Shown in pieces: positions 52,395 to 61,124 of a DNA stretch of 64,000 nt (its first letter is position 1; each line of letters begins with the position of its first letter). Source of the stretch: Sporomusaceae bacterium (GTDB taxonomy: Bacteria; Bacillota; Negativicutes; Sporomusales; UBA7701); assembly GCA_031460455.1 (NCBI GenBank), contig JAVKTQ010000006.1, positions 62,001 to 126,000 of the forward strand, in the 5' to 3' direction. The translations under genes and the position numbers were made by a program. The notes beneath the pieces were generated by a model. The model saw only the letters and a program-made list of their open reading frames with translations, had not been told where the DNA came from and made no database searches.

Positions 52395-55259
52395 CTATTT
52401 ATCCTCCTTAAAGAATTCACATATTTTCTTATGAGTTTGCATTATTCGTTCCTTCTCTGGTAAACCGTCTTCCAAATATAAATATTCAAACCGGTTGTAG
52501 CCATAAGCGGTATTGTTCTTCTTTATAAAAGAAGTGTCCATGAAGGTACGCTTGTCAACAAATGTCGGATCGTTAGCATAAATTTTGCCTTTGGTCTCGA
52601 CAATGATAGCTTTATGAATAAGTCTGTCCTTACGCTTGATGACCAGGAAATCCGGAGTATACATTCCAATATATTTCCATTTTCCAGAATATGATTTGTA
52701 ACAGCGAATTTTGAATTCGGTCAACGCCCGATCACCGTTATAATACACTTCAAGCCCCATTGAGTTAATTTCCGATAAACTTAACACCCCTTTAAGGAAG
52801 GTTTGCTCGAAGACGCTGTCGGTTTTGTAAGGCAGATAGTGAAATGAGCGGTCTTTTGCAGGGTGGGGTGAATGCTGCTTACGCAGAGTGTCCGCCATTG
52901 GAGAATTTCCCGTTTCCTCGAGCGTTTTAATGGCTTGCAAGATTTCAGGCTTAACTTTCAACTTTCCTTTATCATCTAACATGATATTTTCGACCGTTTT
53001 CTGATCAGGGTAAAAATCATCCGGATTTACCGCGTATATTTCCGGACTGAAATTCGCGATGTTCAGCAGACTGGCTTCATAAGGTACCAGTTCTTCTTTT
53101 GTGATAAAGGAGCGTTTCTCATAAAAAGCCTTGCGAATATTTGCTTCGATTAGCGTTCTGTCGTATTTAGAGCTGAATAATCTTGAACCGTTCTTCTCAT
53201 ATGTTATGGTATTATAAACTTCTTTCAGCAATTCCGAATGCCCATTTAGCTGCTGCATGGAAACAAAACCCAAACTGGCCTTAGAAATGCTATAAAGCCA
53301 TGAGGTAAACGTAGCAGGCGTGTTTCCTTTTTCTTCAACAATAACTTCCGTGTTAATTACTTTCATTTCAAAGTCAGTGGATTTTATGATATTCACATAC
53401 TCAGCTTTTTCGGCGGAAGATTTTATTCTGGCTGCCGTATTAGTAGCCGTATCAACGGTTAAGGTTTCATAGTTTATTCTTAGCTGACAATACTCAAGTT
53501 TAGGCAGTTTCAGGTATTCGGTACGGTCAAAACGTTTTAAGGGAATTTTTAAATTATCAGCCGAAGAAAATTCTTTCAGCGAAATGTGTTGCTGCTGTTG
53601 CAACTGCGCATTCAGCTTTTCCGCATTACTCTCATTCAGGTAAATCAAAGCCGTTTCAGTCCTGTCTTTTCGGACTTGACGAAGGCAACGGCAGGAGGTT
53701 TGTAATACCATGTTTTGGGGACAGTCGCCTTCCTGTGAGAGGATAATGCCCGTCAGGCTGCGACAATCCCAGCCTTCTTTGCCGATCTGAACGAGCAAGA
53801 CGATGCGAATTTTTGAAATCGACTTGTCCAACACTTCGAACTGCATCTGGCTGTCGGCAGGTTGAGGATATCTTTTGTTACCCTTATGGTATTTCAAAAT
53901 AATATCCGTTGACAGTCCGTATTCTGCGATAATACTGGAAACAAGCGGGAAGACTAATTCTTCGAGTTTTTCTATTGTTCCGCAGTAAATGCCGAGTTTT
54001 GCGACCAGTTCTCCGTCATATACCGTGTCTTTATAGTTTTCAAGAAATTCTCGGACGCCTTTTTCAATAATGAGAGAACTATCAGTTAGCTCGGCTATTT
54101 TGACTATCGGTTTCTTTAAAAAATTGCCGATGCCCTTTATTAACGGATAATAATAAACGATGTTGGATATTTCCGCAGTGGCAATAGCCAGTTTGTCCTT
54201 AACGGAGACTTTTTCGGCTTTTTCCAAATACGGGGTACCGGAGAAACCGATAACCGAATTGACCGTATGGTTAGCTAACCACTTGCTTACCACAGCACGC
54301 AGCTTGATTTCCTCGCTTACAGCATGATGAACTTCATCAATGAAAACCGACAATGACGGTAATTTTCCGATAAGATTTCGCAATTCATTTGCCTGACGGT
54401 CTTTATCGTCATCACTTTCTTCAAACATATTGATTTGACCGTGTCTTTCTTTAATACGGTCAAGAATTACCTTCTCGGCATTTGTCACCATAACAAGACC
54501 AAACAAGTCAGAGAAAGGCTGGTGGTTAGCAATTTTCTGCACGTTTGGATTCTTGGTTTTGTTGGATTTCTTAGCGGCCTTGCCCTGATCGAGAACCTCA
54601 AATGACATTTTACGCCTGATGTCTGTGGCAGACGGTTCTGGAATGATCCAGGCCGGATTAAAATTTTGTATGGTTTTTAGACTTGGCACAACAGATGATT
54701 TGAGCCCGGATGGGGCAAAGATAATAAAGTTATGGGCGAAGGCGGGATTATTCGGCTCATTCATTGCAAAATATAAATCTAAATAGATGAAAGCGGCCAT
54801 AAGATAAGTTTTGCCTGCTCCCATTGGAAGACTAAACAGATAGTCTGTGTATGTTACGCCATAAAAAGCGTCTTGGAAAAATTTGTTGTAGTCAATGCTT
54901 TCGGGGGCCTTCCGAATCTGTCTTTCTAATATTACGGAAACCTGCTCGCCTTTATCATTTTTGGTGTAAGCATACTCAAATAAAGCAGCGGCGTTAGGAT
55001 TATTTTCCAGGAATCGTCTTGTCGTGCCAGAAATTTCGAGATCATTCAGGTCCAAGTTATTGAAAGCACCATTTCTAAAAAGATATTCAAGCGGTTTATT
55101 ATCACAGCCTATTTTAAGAAATAAGTAGGTCTTGATTGCTTCGATTTGCGCGTCGCGCATTTGCCCTGTATGTATTATATATTCAATGATGTTATTGACA
55201 GTGCACCTTCCTGAACTGTACCACCTGTCCCTTGCGGTGTTTAGCATGCTATGAAACAT
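52395..55259 (-). CDS. res: Type III restriction endonuclease/helicase (Res)
   Basis: A 954-residue SF2 translocase with nuclease. Walker A is LPMGAGKTYLMAAFIYLDLY, the DExH box is FIDEVHHAVSEEIKL, motif III SVIGFSGTPY, and the late motifs include LQTSCRCLRQVRKDRT. At the C-terminus (about 860-905) lies a PD-(D/E)XK nuclease: YTPDFLVIKRKD then AIIVETKGK. It cleaves unmethylated DNA after ATP-driven communication between two Mod-bound sites. GGAGG lies before the ATG. The gene is AT-rich relative to the chromosome, with a family A repeat directly upstream, which suggests horizontal acquisition. Confidence 0.92.
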   Translation of the reverse strand: MFHSMLNTARDRWYSSGRCTVNNIIEYIIHTGQMRDAQIEAIKTYLFLKIGCDNKPLEYLFRNGAFNNLDLNDLEISGTTRRFLENNPNAAALFEYAYTKNDKGEQVSVILERQIRKAPESIDYNKFFQDAFYGVTYTDYLFSLPMGAGKTYLMAAFIYLDLYFAMNEPNNPAFAHNFIIFAPSGLKSSVVPSLKTIQNFNPAWIIPEPSATDIRRKMSFEVLDQGKAAKKSNKTKNPNVQKIANHQPFSDLFGLVMVTNAEKVILDRIKERHGQINMFEESDDDKDRQANELRNLIGKLPSLSVFIDEVHHAVSEEIKLRAVVSKWLANHTVNSVIGFSGTPYLEKAEKVSVKDKLAIATAEISNIVYYYPLIKGIGNFLKKPIVKIAELTDSSLIIEKGVREFLENYKDTVYDGELVAKLGIYCGTIEKLEELVFPLVSSIIAEYGLSTDIILKYHKGNKRYPQPADSQMQFEVLDKSISKIRIVLLVQIGKEGWDCRSLTGIILSQEGDCPQNMVLQTSCRCLRQVRKDRTETALIYLNESNAEKLNAQLQQQQHISLKEFSSADNLKIPLKRFDRTEYLKLPKLEYCQLRINYETLTVDTATNTAARIKSSAEKAEYVNIIKSTDFEMKVINTEVIVEEKGNTPATFTSWLYSISKASLGFVSMQQLNGHSELLKEVYNTITYEKNGSRLFSSKYDRTLIEANIRKAFYEKRSFITKEELVPYEASLLNIANFSPEIYAVNPDDFYPDQKTVENIMLDDKGKLKVKPEILQAIKTLEETGNSPMADTLRKQHSPHPAKDRSFHYLPYKTDSVFEQTFLKGVLSLSEINSMGLEVYYNGDRALTEFKIRCYKSYSGKWKYIGMYTPDFLVIKRKDRLIHKAIIVETKGKIYANDPTFVDKRTFMDTSFIKKNNTAYGYNRFEYLYLEDGLPEKERIMQTHKKICEFFKEDK

Positions 55260-55309
55260 TGTACTTCCTCCGAATGTTTATAAGGTTCATCAAGGCTACA
55301 CCGAGTCAT

Positions 55310-55545
55310 GGGCGACTTTGCGGGGCCGCAAACGGACGGCGACTTTGCGGAGGGCGTTACGCGCCGTTGGCGAAGTGGTGAGCACGCCGCACGAGCGGCC
55401 ATGGACGGCCGCGAGAGGAGTCATCTGTCACGGACGACAGTTGACGACGGTGCCCGCGGTGCGAAACCGCGAGCCGTACGGCGCGTCCGGCCGGAGCATC
55501 GGAGCCGGAGTTTGACGGCCATGCGGAGGGGCTATGACGCAGCGA
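55310..55545 (+). repeat. Family A dispersed repeat, copy 3
   Basis: It shares TACGCGCCGTTGGCGAAG, the CACGAGCGGCCATGGACGGC core with CGCGAGAGG flank, and TACGGCGCGTCCGGCCGGAGC with copy 1, and the core with copy 2. It fills the 291-base gap between res and the STAS gene. A 160-codon frame across it follows the repeat and is not a gene. Confidence 0.65.
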
Positions 55546-55550
55546 CCGGG

Positions 55551-56021
55551 TTATGCTTTCGCGTCCATGCGGCGGGGCTCGGGTTTGGCGGCGTAGGCGC
55601 GGGTGACTTGATCGGGCTGTTTGTCGATGACGAGTTCTTCGCGCTCGTGGCGGTCTTTGCCGCTTTGGGCCGCGGGGCTTTCCGGGGGAGGGGCGTGAAA
55701 GAAGCCGCGCGCCGCTTCGGGGGTGGCGAAGATGGTGAAGAGGCCGGTGAAGCCGGTCATGTCGAAGATTTCCAGTATGCCGGGTTTTAGGGAGGATAGA
55801 ACGAGGCTGCCGCCGGCTTTGGCGGTTTTTTTGAGGGCGGAGAGGAATACTCTGAGGCCGAGGCTGGATATGTATTCGGTGGCGGCGAAGTCGCAGATGA
55901 TGTTGGTTTGCCGGTTGTCGAGGAGGCTGTTGAGGAGGTTTTCGAGGGCGGGCGAGGTGGCGACGTCGATCCGGGCGGGTAGTTCGACGATTTGTATGCC
56001 GTGAAGTTCTTTTATTTGCAT
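55551..56021 (-). CDS. STAS-domain anti-sigma factor antagonist-like protein
   Basis: A 156-residue protein. Residues 1-105 are a STAS fold: GIQIVELPARIDVATSPALE, then ICDFAATEYISSLGLRVFLS with the Ser-Ser of the SpoIIAA phosphorylation site, and LKPGILEIFDMTGFTGLFTI. The 50-residue tail is Pro/Lys/Glu-rich and disordered. Such proteins bind anti-sigma kinases in partner switching. Its ATG overlaps the stop of the STAS gene at 56012 by ten bases, so the two are coupled, but no kinase gene lies next to them. Confidence 0.87.
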   Translation of the reverse strand: MQIKELHGIQIVELPARIDVATSPALENLLNSLLDNRQTNIICDFAATEYISSLGLRVFLSALKKTAKAGGSLVLSSLKPGILEIFDMTGFTGLFTIFATPEAARGFFHAPPPESPAAQSGKDRHEREELVIDKQPDQVTRAYAAKPEPRRMDAKA

Positions 56022-56596
56022 GTCGCGGTTTTTCCTCCTTGGGCCGCGCTTGGGGCGCTGGTGGCGGGGATGATGAGGATTTCGCCGTCTTTGATTTTGG
56101 CTTCGAGGTCGAGTTTGATTTTGTCGATGCTTTGCTGGACTTGGCTCATTTTCCGGTCGCCGTCGAATTCGAGGAAGAGTTCGACGGATAGTCGGTCTTT
56201 GCCCTGCCTGAGGCGGATGGCGTGGAGGTCGGCGTATTCGTCGAAGTGGGCGGATAGCTCGCGCAGGATTTCGACCCGCAAGGCTTCGTCGTGGTCGTAG
56301 TAGCGGTAGAGGCTGGTGAGGCCGGCGGCGTCGAAGGTTTCCCGCACTTCGGGGCGCATGAGGCAGAAAGCCATTTGCCCCTGTAGGCGGTGGAGGTCTT
56401 TGAGGACGGCGATGAACATGGCAAGACCGGCTGGGGGGAGGGCTGCGGTGCGGGAGAAGTTGCAGAGGATGTTGCGGTTTCCTTCGCCGATGAGCCCGCG
56501 AAGGGTGGTTTCGACGGCGGCAACGGCGACGCCGTCGACTTTGGCCGGTATTATTACGATTTTGGTGGCGCCGAGGGTGTTTACTTCGATTTCCAA
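56012..56596 (-). CDS. STAS domain fused to a C-terminal ferredoxin-like domain
   Basis: A 194-residue protein. The N-terminal 105 residues are STAS-like (KIVIIPAKVDGVAVAAVETT, ILCNFSRTAALPPAGLAMFI), but the phosphorylatable Ser is replaced by Ala/Pro. From about 125 to 180, the segment DRLSVELFLEFDGDRKMSQV then SIDKIKLDLEAKIKDGEILI recalls the C-terminal domain of cation-diffusion carriers. It may be a non-phosphorylatable STAS partner. A TTG at 56596, eight bases after GGGGAGG, is chosen; the very long frame upstream is not protein-like. It is the first gene of the pair. Confidence 0.7.
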   Translation of the reverse strand: MEIEVNTLGATKIVIIPAKVDGVAVAAVETTLRGLIGEGNRNILCNFSRTAALPPAGLAMFIAVLKDLHRLQGQMAFCLMRPEVRETFDAAGLTSLYRYYDHDEALRVEILRELSAHFDEYADLHAIRLRQGKDRLSVELFLEFDGDRKMSQVQQSIDKIKLDLEAKIKDGEILIIPATSAPSAAQGGKTATCK

Positions 56597-56815
56597 TACA
56601 TAAGCCTCCCCGGATATGGTTTGCGGCGAGCGGCGGCCGCGGGTTTTGATATTTTCAGCCACGACAGTATAATTATACCATTTCGACATATTGTGGCTTT
56701 GTCCTGTCGGCGAGGTATGAGGTGCCGGGGATAGGCGCCGGCCCGGCGGGAAAATATGATGCAAGCGGATGGCGTTTGCGGGGAATGCTAGGGGAAACCT
56801 TTTTAGGAGGATTTT

Positions 56816-57829
56816 ATGGAACGCGATGTGACGCCTAAGCTGACTTGTGCGGAGGTCGGTTTTCTGTGGAGCCATTATATGGGGAATTCGCTTAATTTGG
56901 GGATGCTGAAGGTTTTCCTGGCCAAGGTGGAGGATAAGGAGACGGAGATGGTGCTCCGCTACGGCTATGAGGCGGCGCTGCGGATCGACGCGGAGATCGC
57001 GGCGATTTTGACGGCGGAGGGCTTTCCCCGCCCGAAGGGGTTTACGGATGAGGATGTGGATACGGGTGCGCCGCGCCTTTTTGAGGATACGGGCTGCCTG
57101 TATTATGTGAAGCGGATGGTGAAGATGGCGATGCCGGCGGCGGCGGAGGGGCTGGGGAACGCGCAGCGCCAGGATGCGAGGGCTTTTTTCTCGCTGTCGA
57201 TGCGGCTGGGCGAGGAGCTGGATAGCCGGGTTACGCATGTGCTGCTGGCGAAGGGGCTTTTTATCCGACCGCCTTATCTGCCTGTGACGAAGGAGACGAG
57301 GCTGGCGGGGGAGGATTTCGCGGGGAGTATTTTTGGCACTGACCGGCCGCTGCTGTCGATCGAGGTGGCGCATATTTTCGCGAATATGATGAATAATTTG
57401 TTCGGCAATCATGTGGCGGCGGCGTTTAGCCAGGTGGCGCGGGCGGAGGAGCTGCGGAGGTATTTTTACCGCGGTATGGAGATCGCCAATAAGCATATCA
57501 AGGTGTTTGCCGATACGCTCTATGATTCGGGCCTGAAGGCGCCGGCGACCTGGGACGCGATGCCGACGCTGTCGAAGACGCCGCCGTTTTCCGACCGGCT
57601 GATGCTGACGCTGGTGACGTCGGTGACGGTGCTGGGGATGGGCTACTATGGGCTGGGGATGGCGGCGAGTATGCGGCCCGATCTGGCGGCAATGTACGCG
57701 CGGCTGATGACGGAGGTGGGGATGTATCTGGCGGACGGGTCGGCGCTGCTGATCAAGAACGGCTGGCTGGAGGAGCCGCCGGGGGCGCCGGACCGCGCGG
57801 CGCTGGCGCTGGCGGGGCGGCAGGGATAG
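56816..57829 (+). CDS. DUF3231 family protein (spore-associated)
   Basis: A 337-residue protein with two homologous ferritin-like helical halves, each beginning near a S/A-E-x-x-xLW or EVAHIF motif: TCAEVGFLWSHYMGNSLNLG and LSIEVAHIFANMMNNLFGNH. DUF3231 members occur in spore-forming Firmicutes and resemble coat protein F-type bundles. A role in the spore or in metal or stress handling is possible. TTTTTAGGAGG precedes the ATG. It ends at a strong terminator and appears monocistronic. Confidence 0.87.
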   Translation: MERDVTPKLTCAEVGFLWSHYMGNSLNLGMLKVFLAKVEDKETEMVLRYGYEAALRIDAEIAAILTAEGFPRPKGFTDEDVDTGAPRLFEDTGCLYYVKRMVKMAMPAAAEGLGNAQRQDARAFFSLSMRLGEELDSRVTHVLLAKGLFIRPPYLPVTKETRLAGEDFAGSIFGTDRPLLSIEVAHIFANMMNNLFGNHVAAAFSQVARAEELRRYFYRGMEIANKHIKVFADTLYDSGLKAPATWDAMPTLSKTPPFSDRLMLTLVTSVTVLGMGYYGLGMAASMRPDLAAMYARLMTEVGMYLADGSALLIKNGWLEEPPGAPDRAALALAGRQG

Positions 57830-57848
57830 GCGGGGTGCGGTATTAAAG

Positions 57849-57887
57849 CAGGGTAAGGTCTGCGGGGTGCAGCCTTACCCTGTTTTT
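57849..57887 (+). terminator. Terminator of the DUF3231 gene
   Basis: CAGGGTAAGG pairs with CCTTACCCTG, with a further CTGC/GCAG pairing inside, and TTTTT follows. Confidence 0.88.
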
Positions 57888-58095
57888 AGTCGACTCTTAT
57901 GTCGTCGATTTTTTCGAAGAATTTGTCGACTTTGCCGGGCGGGCCGGTGATTTCGAAGTCGTTGAGCCATTTGCCTTTGCCGGCGAACCGCGTTTCGAGG
58001 TGGGCGAGGCTGACGCCGGCCGCGTCGGCGTGCAGCTTTACTTTGTCGACCGGCATGCCGGTGGTGAGCGCTTTGGTGGTCGTGAGTTTGTGCAT
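57886..58095 (-). CDS. Small hypothetical protein, 69 residues
   Basis: The product reads MHKLTTTKALTTGMPVDKVK, then AHLETRFAGKGKWLNDFEIT and ends KFFEKIDDIRVD. It looks like a compact alpha/beta domain without signal or Cys. GGGGGTG lies before the ATG. It is convergent with the DUF3231 gene, and its stop codon touches that gene's terminator. I do not recognise the family. Confidence 0.6.
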   Translation of the reverse strand: MHKLTTTKALTTGMPVDKVKLHADAAGVSLAHLETRFAGKGKWLNDFEITGPPGKVDKFFEKIDDIRVD

Positions 58096-58274
58096 GCGGC
58101 ACCCCCTGCGATGATTGTACCGTCCTTATTTTATCATACCGCGGCGCAGGAAGTATACGCAGGCGGCCCGATGTCGGGCCGGTACCGAATGATGATTTTT
58201 TTGGAATATTCTGTAGGATTTGGCGGCGTTATGACGAAAGTTAGAGAAGAGATGATGCCGGTTGGGGGATAGGC

Positions 58275-59570
58275 ATGAATTTAGACAGGTTTATCGGCGA
58301 TGAGGCTACATTCCCTCTTGAGCACAGGATCCTGAATACGGTCCTGCTGATTGGGGTGCTTATATCGCTGTTTACCACTGTGTCGAATTATTTGCTTGGG
58401 CTCGAATTTTTGGCGGTCGTGAGCTATGTGAGCGGCCTTTTGGTGGGCGCGGCGTATTATTTGTCGGTCGTGAAGGGTGCTTACCGGGCGGCGCTTGCGA
58501 TGGGGGTGGCGCTGGCTTTTATCGCCTTTCCCGTGATATGGTTCGCCAACGATGGGGTTTTCGGCTCCGCCCCGTTTTATGTTTTGATTATCGCGGCGAT
58601 GATAACGGTGAGCATGAGGAGCAAAGGATGGATTTTTTCCCTGGTCGGCTGCCTGACGGCGATGACTGCCGTTCTTATGGCTGTCCAGTATTATTTCCCC
58701 CAGACGGTTACTGTTACAGCGTCGCGGAGCACTTTGTTCGCGGATAATTTTATCGGCCTGGCGGCGGCTTTTGTGGTTATCACGTCTTTGTATGTCGCGA
58801 TCCTGAACTATTACCGCAAGGAACACGGCCGGGCTACGGATTATCTTGTGAGGCTGGAGAAGCAGGAGAACGCGCTGGAGCTGGCCCGCCTCGACCGGCT
58901 GAATCTGATCGGGGAGATGGCGGCGAGCATCGGCCATGAGGTGCGCAATCCGCTGACGACGATCCGCGGCTTTTTGCAGCTTTTTCGCACCAAGCAGGAG
59001 TATGCCCGGCACCGCGACCATTTCGATATGATGATTTGCGAGCTGGACCGGGCGAATTCGATTATCACGGAGTTTTTGAGCCTGGCGAAAAATAAGGCGG
59101 TGCAGCTTAGGCCGTGCGATCTCAACGAGGTGCTGGGGCGCATCGTGCCGCTCGTCCAGGCGGGCGCGCTGGAGGCGGGCAAGGAGGTTGTGATGGTACC
59201 GCGGAAGATACCGGTCGTCGAGGCTGACGAAGGCGAGATCAGGCAGCTGGTGCTCAACCTGGCAAGCAACGCGCTTGAGGCGATATCTCCGGGCGGCCGG
59301 GTGATGATCGGCACTTACCGGGATAAGGACGGGGCGGTGTTGTTCGTGAGCGATACGGGCAAGGGCATCCCGCCGGAGGTATTGGCGAGGCTGGGCACGC
59401 CGTTCGTGACGACGAAGGAGACCGGCACCGGTCTGGGTATCCCGATCTGTTACCGGATCGCGGAGCATCACAATACCAGGGTGGAGATCGATACCGGCGA
59501 GCAGGGGACGACGTTCCGCGTGCGGTTCGCGGCGGCGGCGCGGCATGACGTGGGCGCGGCGAGCGGCTGA
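58275..59570 (+). CDS. Six-helix membrane histidine kinase, sporulation-kinase-like
   Basis: A 431-residue kinase. Residues 20-185 form about six membrane helices with short loops and no large sensor domain. The phosphoacceptor helix reads GHEVRNPLTTIRGFLQLFRT (His about 219), followed by the N box LVLNLASNALEA, SDTGKGIPPEV and TGTGLGIPIC. The core closely resembles the kinase at 2047 (both have a RLDRLN-x-x-GE-x-A lead-in), suggesting that they feed the same phosphorelay. No response regulator is adjacent. Confidence 0.92.
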   Translation: MNLDRFIGDEATFPLEHRILNTVLLIGVLISLFTTVSNYLLGLEFLAVVSYVSGLLVGAAYYLSVVKGAYRAALAMGVALAFIAFPVIWFANDGVFGSAPFYVLIIAAMITVSMRSKGWIFSLVGCLTAMTAVLMAVQYYFPQTVTVTASRSTLFADNFIGLAAAFVVITSLYVAILNYYRKEHGRATDYLVRLEKQENALELARLDRLNLIGEMAASIGHEVRNPLTTIRGFLQLFRTKQEYARHRDHFDMMICELDRANSIITEFLSLAKNKAVQLRPCDLNEVLGRIVPLVQAGALEAGKEVVMVPRKIPVVEADEGEIRQLVLNLASNALEAISPGGRVMIGTYRDKDGAVLFVSDTGKGIPPEVLARLGTPFVTTKETGTGLGIPICYRIAEHHNTRVEIDTGEQGTTFRVRFAAAARHDVGAASG

Positions 59571-59584
59571 AGGGACGGTCGGCT

Positions 59585-60226
59585 TTATTTCCGGGGGTCG
59601 GGTCGGTTGTTGTCGTCGTCCGGCAGGTGTTTGGCGGCCGGCTGCGGCAGGGGGGATAATCCGGGGGAGGGGGAAACGTCGCGCGGGTGGGTTTGAACGG
59701 TTCTGACGACCAGCTCGATGGTCAGCCGCGATGTGACGGCGACCGCCATCATAAGAACGACAAAATAGGCGAAATGCCAGTTGTAGTAGGCTTTTATGCC
59801 AAAGTACTGAAAGGCCGGCGATATGCCAAAGCTGAACAGGAGGGCGGCCAGAGCCGACCAGGTAAGGTATTGGGACCAGGTAAGGCCGTATTGGTGGGCA
59901 ACCATGAGCAGGATGGGGACGACGGTGAAGTCGATGGGGAAGACGCCCGGCACGACGGGGAGCAGCCGGAGGTTGTGCTGCCATAGTCCCATGGAGAAGC
60001 CGGCGATGTCTACCATGACGGCCTGTACGGCGACAAAGGAGCCGAAGAGGACGATTTCCAGCGCCCGCGATTTATTCAGCAGCTTGAGCCATAGCGCGTA
60101 TATGGCCAGCAGGAAGATTAATACCCCCCACCAGCGGGCGGAGAAGAGTTCTTCGGTGAGGTAGCGGTTCCAGGTTATGTCCCAGATTTGGAGTTGAAGC
60201 TGGTGAAACAGTTCGTTGGCGTTCAT
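59585..60226 (-). CDS. CBO0543-family integral membrane protein
   Basis: A 213-residue protein with five to six membrane helices and a hydrophilic Pro-rich C-terminal tail. RYLTEELFSARWWGVLIFLL, AIYALWLKLLNKSRALEIVL and PIDFTVVPILLMVAHQYGLT match the CBO0543 family of clostridia and bacilli. Function is unknown. AGGTCTGCC-type weak ribosome binding site precedes the ATG. It converges on the kinase gene with 14 bases between stops. Confidence 0.8.
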   Translation of the reverse strand: MNANELFHQLQLQIWDITWNRYLTEELFSARWWGVLIFLLAIYALWLKLLNKSRALEIVLFGSFVAVQAVMVDIAGFSMGLWQHNLRLLPVVPGVFPIDFTVVPILLMVAHQYGLTWSQYLTWSALAALLFSFGISPAFQYFGIKAYYNWHFAYFVVLMMAVAVTSRLTIELVVRTVQTHPRDVSPSPGLSPLPQPAAKHLPDDDNNRPDPRK

Positions 60227-60397
60227 GGCAGACCTCCGGAGCGGGTTTGGCCAGCCGGACTGAAAGCCGGAATTGGCGCCTCCGGAAATAGTATGTGTAG
60301 TCGCTGTCGTAAAATCCCTGCCTTGATAAAACGCCTGAACCGGTCTTTTTTTTTCGTGGGGGAGCTTTCTTAGAAAATTTTGCGGGACAAGGCAAAT

Positions 60398-60411
60398 ACT
60401 GACTAGTCAGT
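60398..60411. promoter_or_regulatory. Perfect 14-bp palindrome ACTGACTAGTCAGT
   Basis: The palindrome has the form of a TetR-family operator. It lies 66 bases before the Arg/Glu-rich secreted protein gene and in or next to its likely promoter (TATACT at about 60436). No TetR gene is in the window. Confidence 0.55.
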
Positions 60412-60476
60412 CATTTTTTTGTCACACTTCCAGATTATACTGGTGCCAAGGTAAATAATCGCGGGAGGGATGACGG

Positions 60477-60890
60477 ATGAACAGCCTGGTCAAGAAGGTT
60501 ATCGTGTATTCGCTGATCGGCTGCCTGCAGCTGGGGACGGGCGCGGCGGTGGTGGAGGCGGCGACGCGGCGCGACGACAGCCGCCAGCGGCAGGAGCAGA
60601 GGGATGACAGGAGGTACCAGGAGCAGCGCGAGCGGGAGCGGCGGGTGCAGGAGGAGCGCCGGATGCACGAGCAGCGCGAGCGGGAGCGGCGGATGCAGGA
60701 GGAGCGGCGGCTGCACGAGCAGCGCGAGCGGGAGCAGCGCGAGCGCGAACGGCGGCACCGGGAGGAGATGGAACGGCGGCACCACCAGCATGATGATGGC
60801 GACGACGACAATACGCTGCGCGATATCGGCCTGGGGCTGATTCTGCTGACGATCCTGGCGAATAGCGGCGGCGGCGATGCGGGGGATTAG
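60477..60890 (+). CDS. Secreted Arg/Glu-rich low-complexity protein
   Basis: A 137-residue protein. The N-terminus is a signal peptide (KKVIVYSLIGCLQLGTGAAV, cleavage after VEAA). Residues 35-105 are repeated units of the form ERERRMQEERRLHEQR, encoded by imperfect DNA repeats of about 36 bases, predicted as a long charged helix. A His/Asp stretch (HHQHDDGDDD) follows, then a hydrophobic segment (IGLGLILLTILA) and GGG tail. It might be surface-anchored and bind metal or polyanions. GGAGG lies before the ATG, and the palindrome upstream suggests repression. Confidence 0.72.
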   Translation: MNSLVKKVIVYSLIGCLQLGTGAAVVEAATRRDDSRQRQEQRDDRRYQEQRERERRVQEERRMHEQRERERRMQEERRLHEQREREQRERERRHREEMERRHHQHDDGDDDNTLRDIGLGLILLTILANSGGGDAGD

Positions 60891-60953
60891 CGAGCGCCTC
60901 TCCCCTCTCCCCTAATTTCTTCTCTCCTATCCCCTCTCCCCTACGTTAATGCG

Positions 60954-61077
60954 AGCGGCCGTTCAGTAGCCCCCAGATGCTAGGCAGACCGAGGACGCGC
61001 AGCGACGCGTACTCGAACGTACGCTAGCAAGCGCCCGGAGGGCTAACAACGCAGATGGGGGCTAATCAACGGCCGCC
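60954..61077. repeat. Family B structured repeat, copy 4
   Basis: Outer arms GCGGCCGTT/AACGGCCGC and AGCCCCCAG with ATGGGGGCT, a short GCGC/GCGC inner stem and the GCGTAC/GTACGC apex around TCGAAC. A strong plus-strand terminator begins ten bases later. Confidence 0.8.
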
Positions 61078-61086
61078 AAAGTAGGA

Positions 61087-61124
61087 AAGGGACTTACCGA
61101 GAAACCTCGGTAAGTCCCTTTTCT
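61087..61124 (+). terminator. Strong terminator after family B copy 4
   Basis: A perfect 15-bp stem (AAGGGACTTACCGAG with CTCGGTAAGTCCCTT) is followed by TTTTCTT. It would end transcripts passing through the secreted-protein gene and the repeat. Confidence 0.88.

Noticed and set aside
55308-55790. A 160-codon plus-strand frame across the family A repeat and the STAS gene.
   Set aside because: The first half follows the dispersed repeat and the second half is antisense to STAS; no ribosome binding site.
56597-57496. Upstream extension of the STAS-fusion gene to 57496.
   Set aside because: The extension is antisense to the DUF3231 gene, has shadow composition, and a good GGGGAGG-TTG start exists at 56596.
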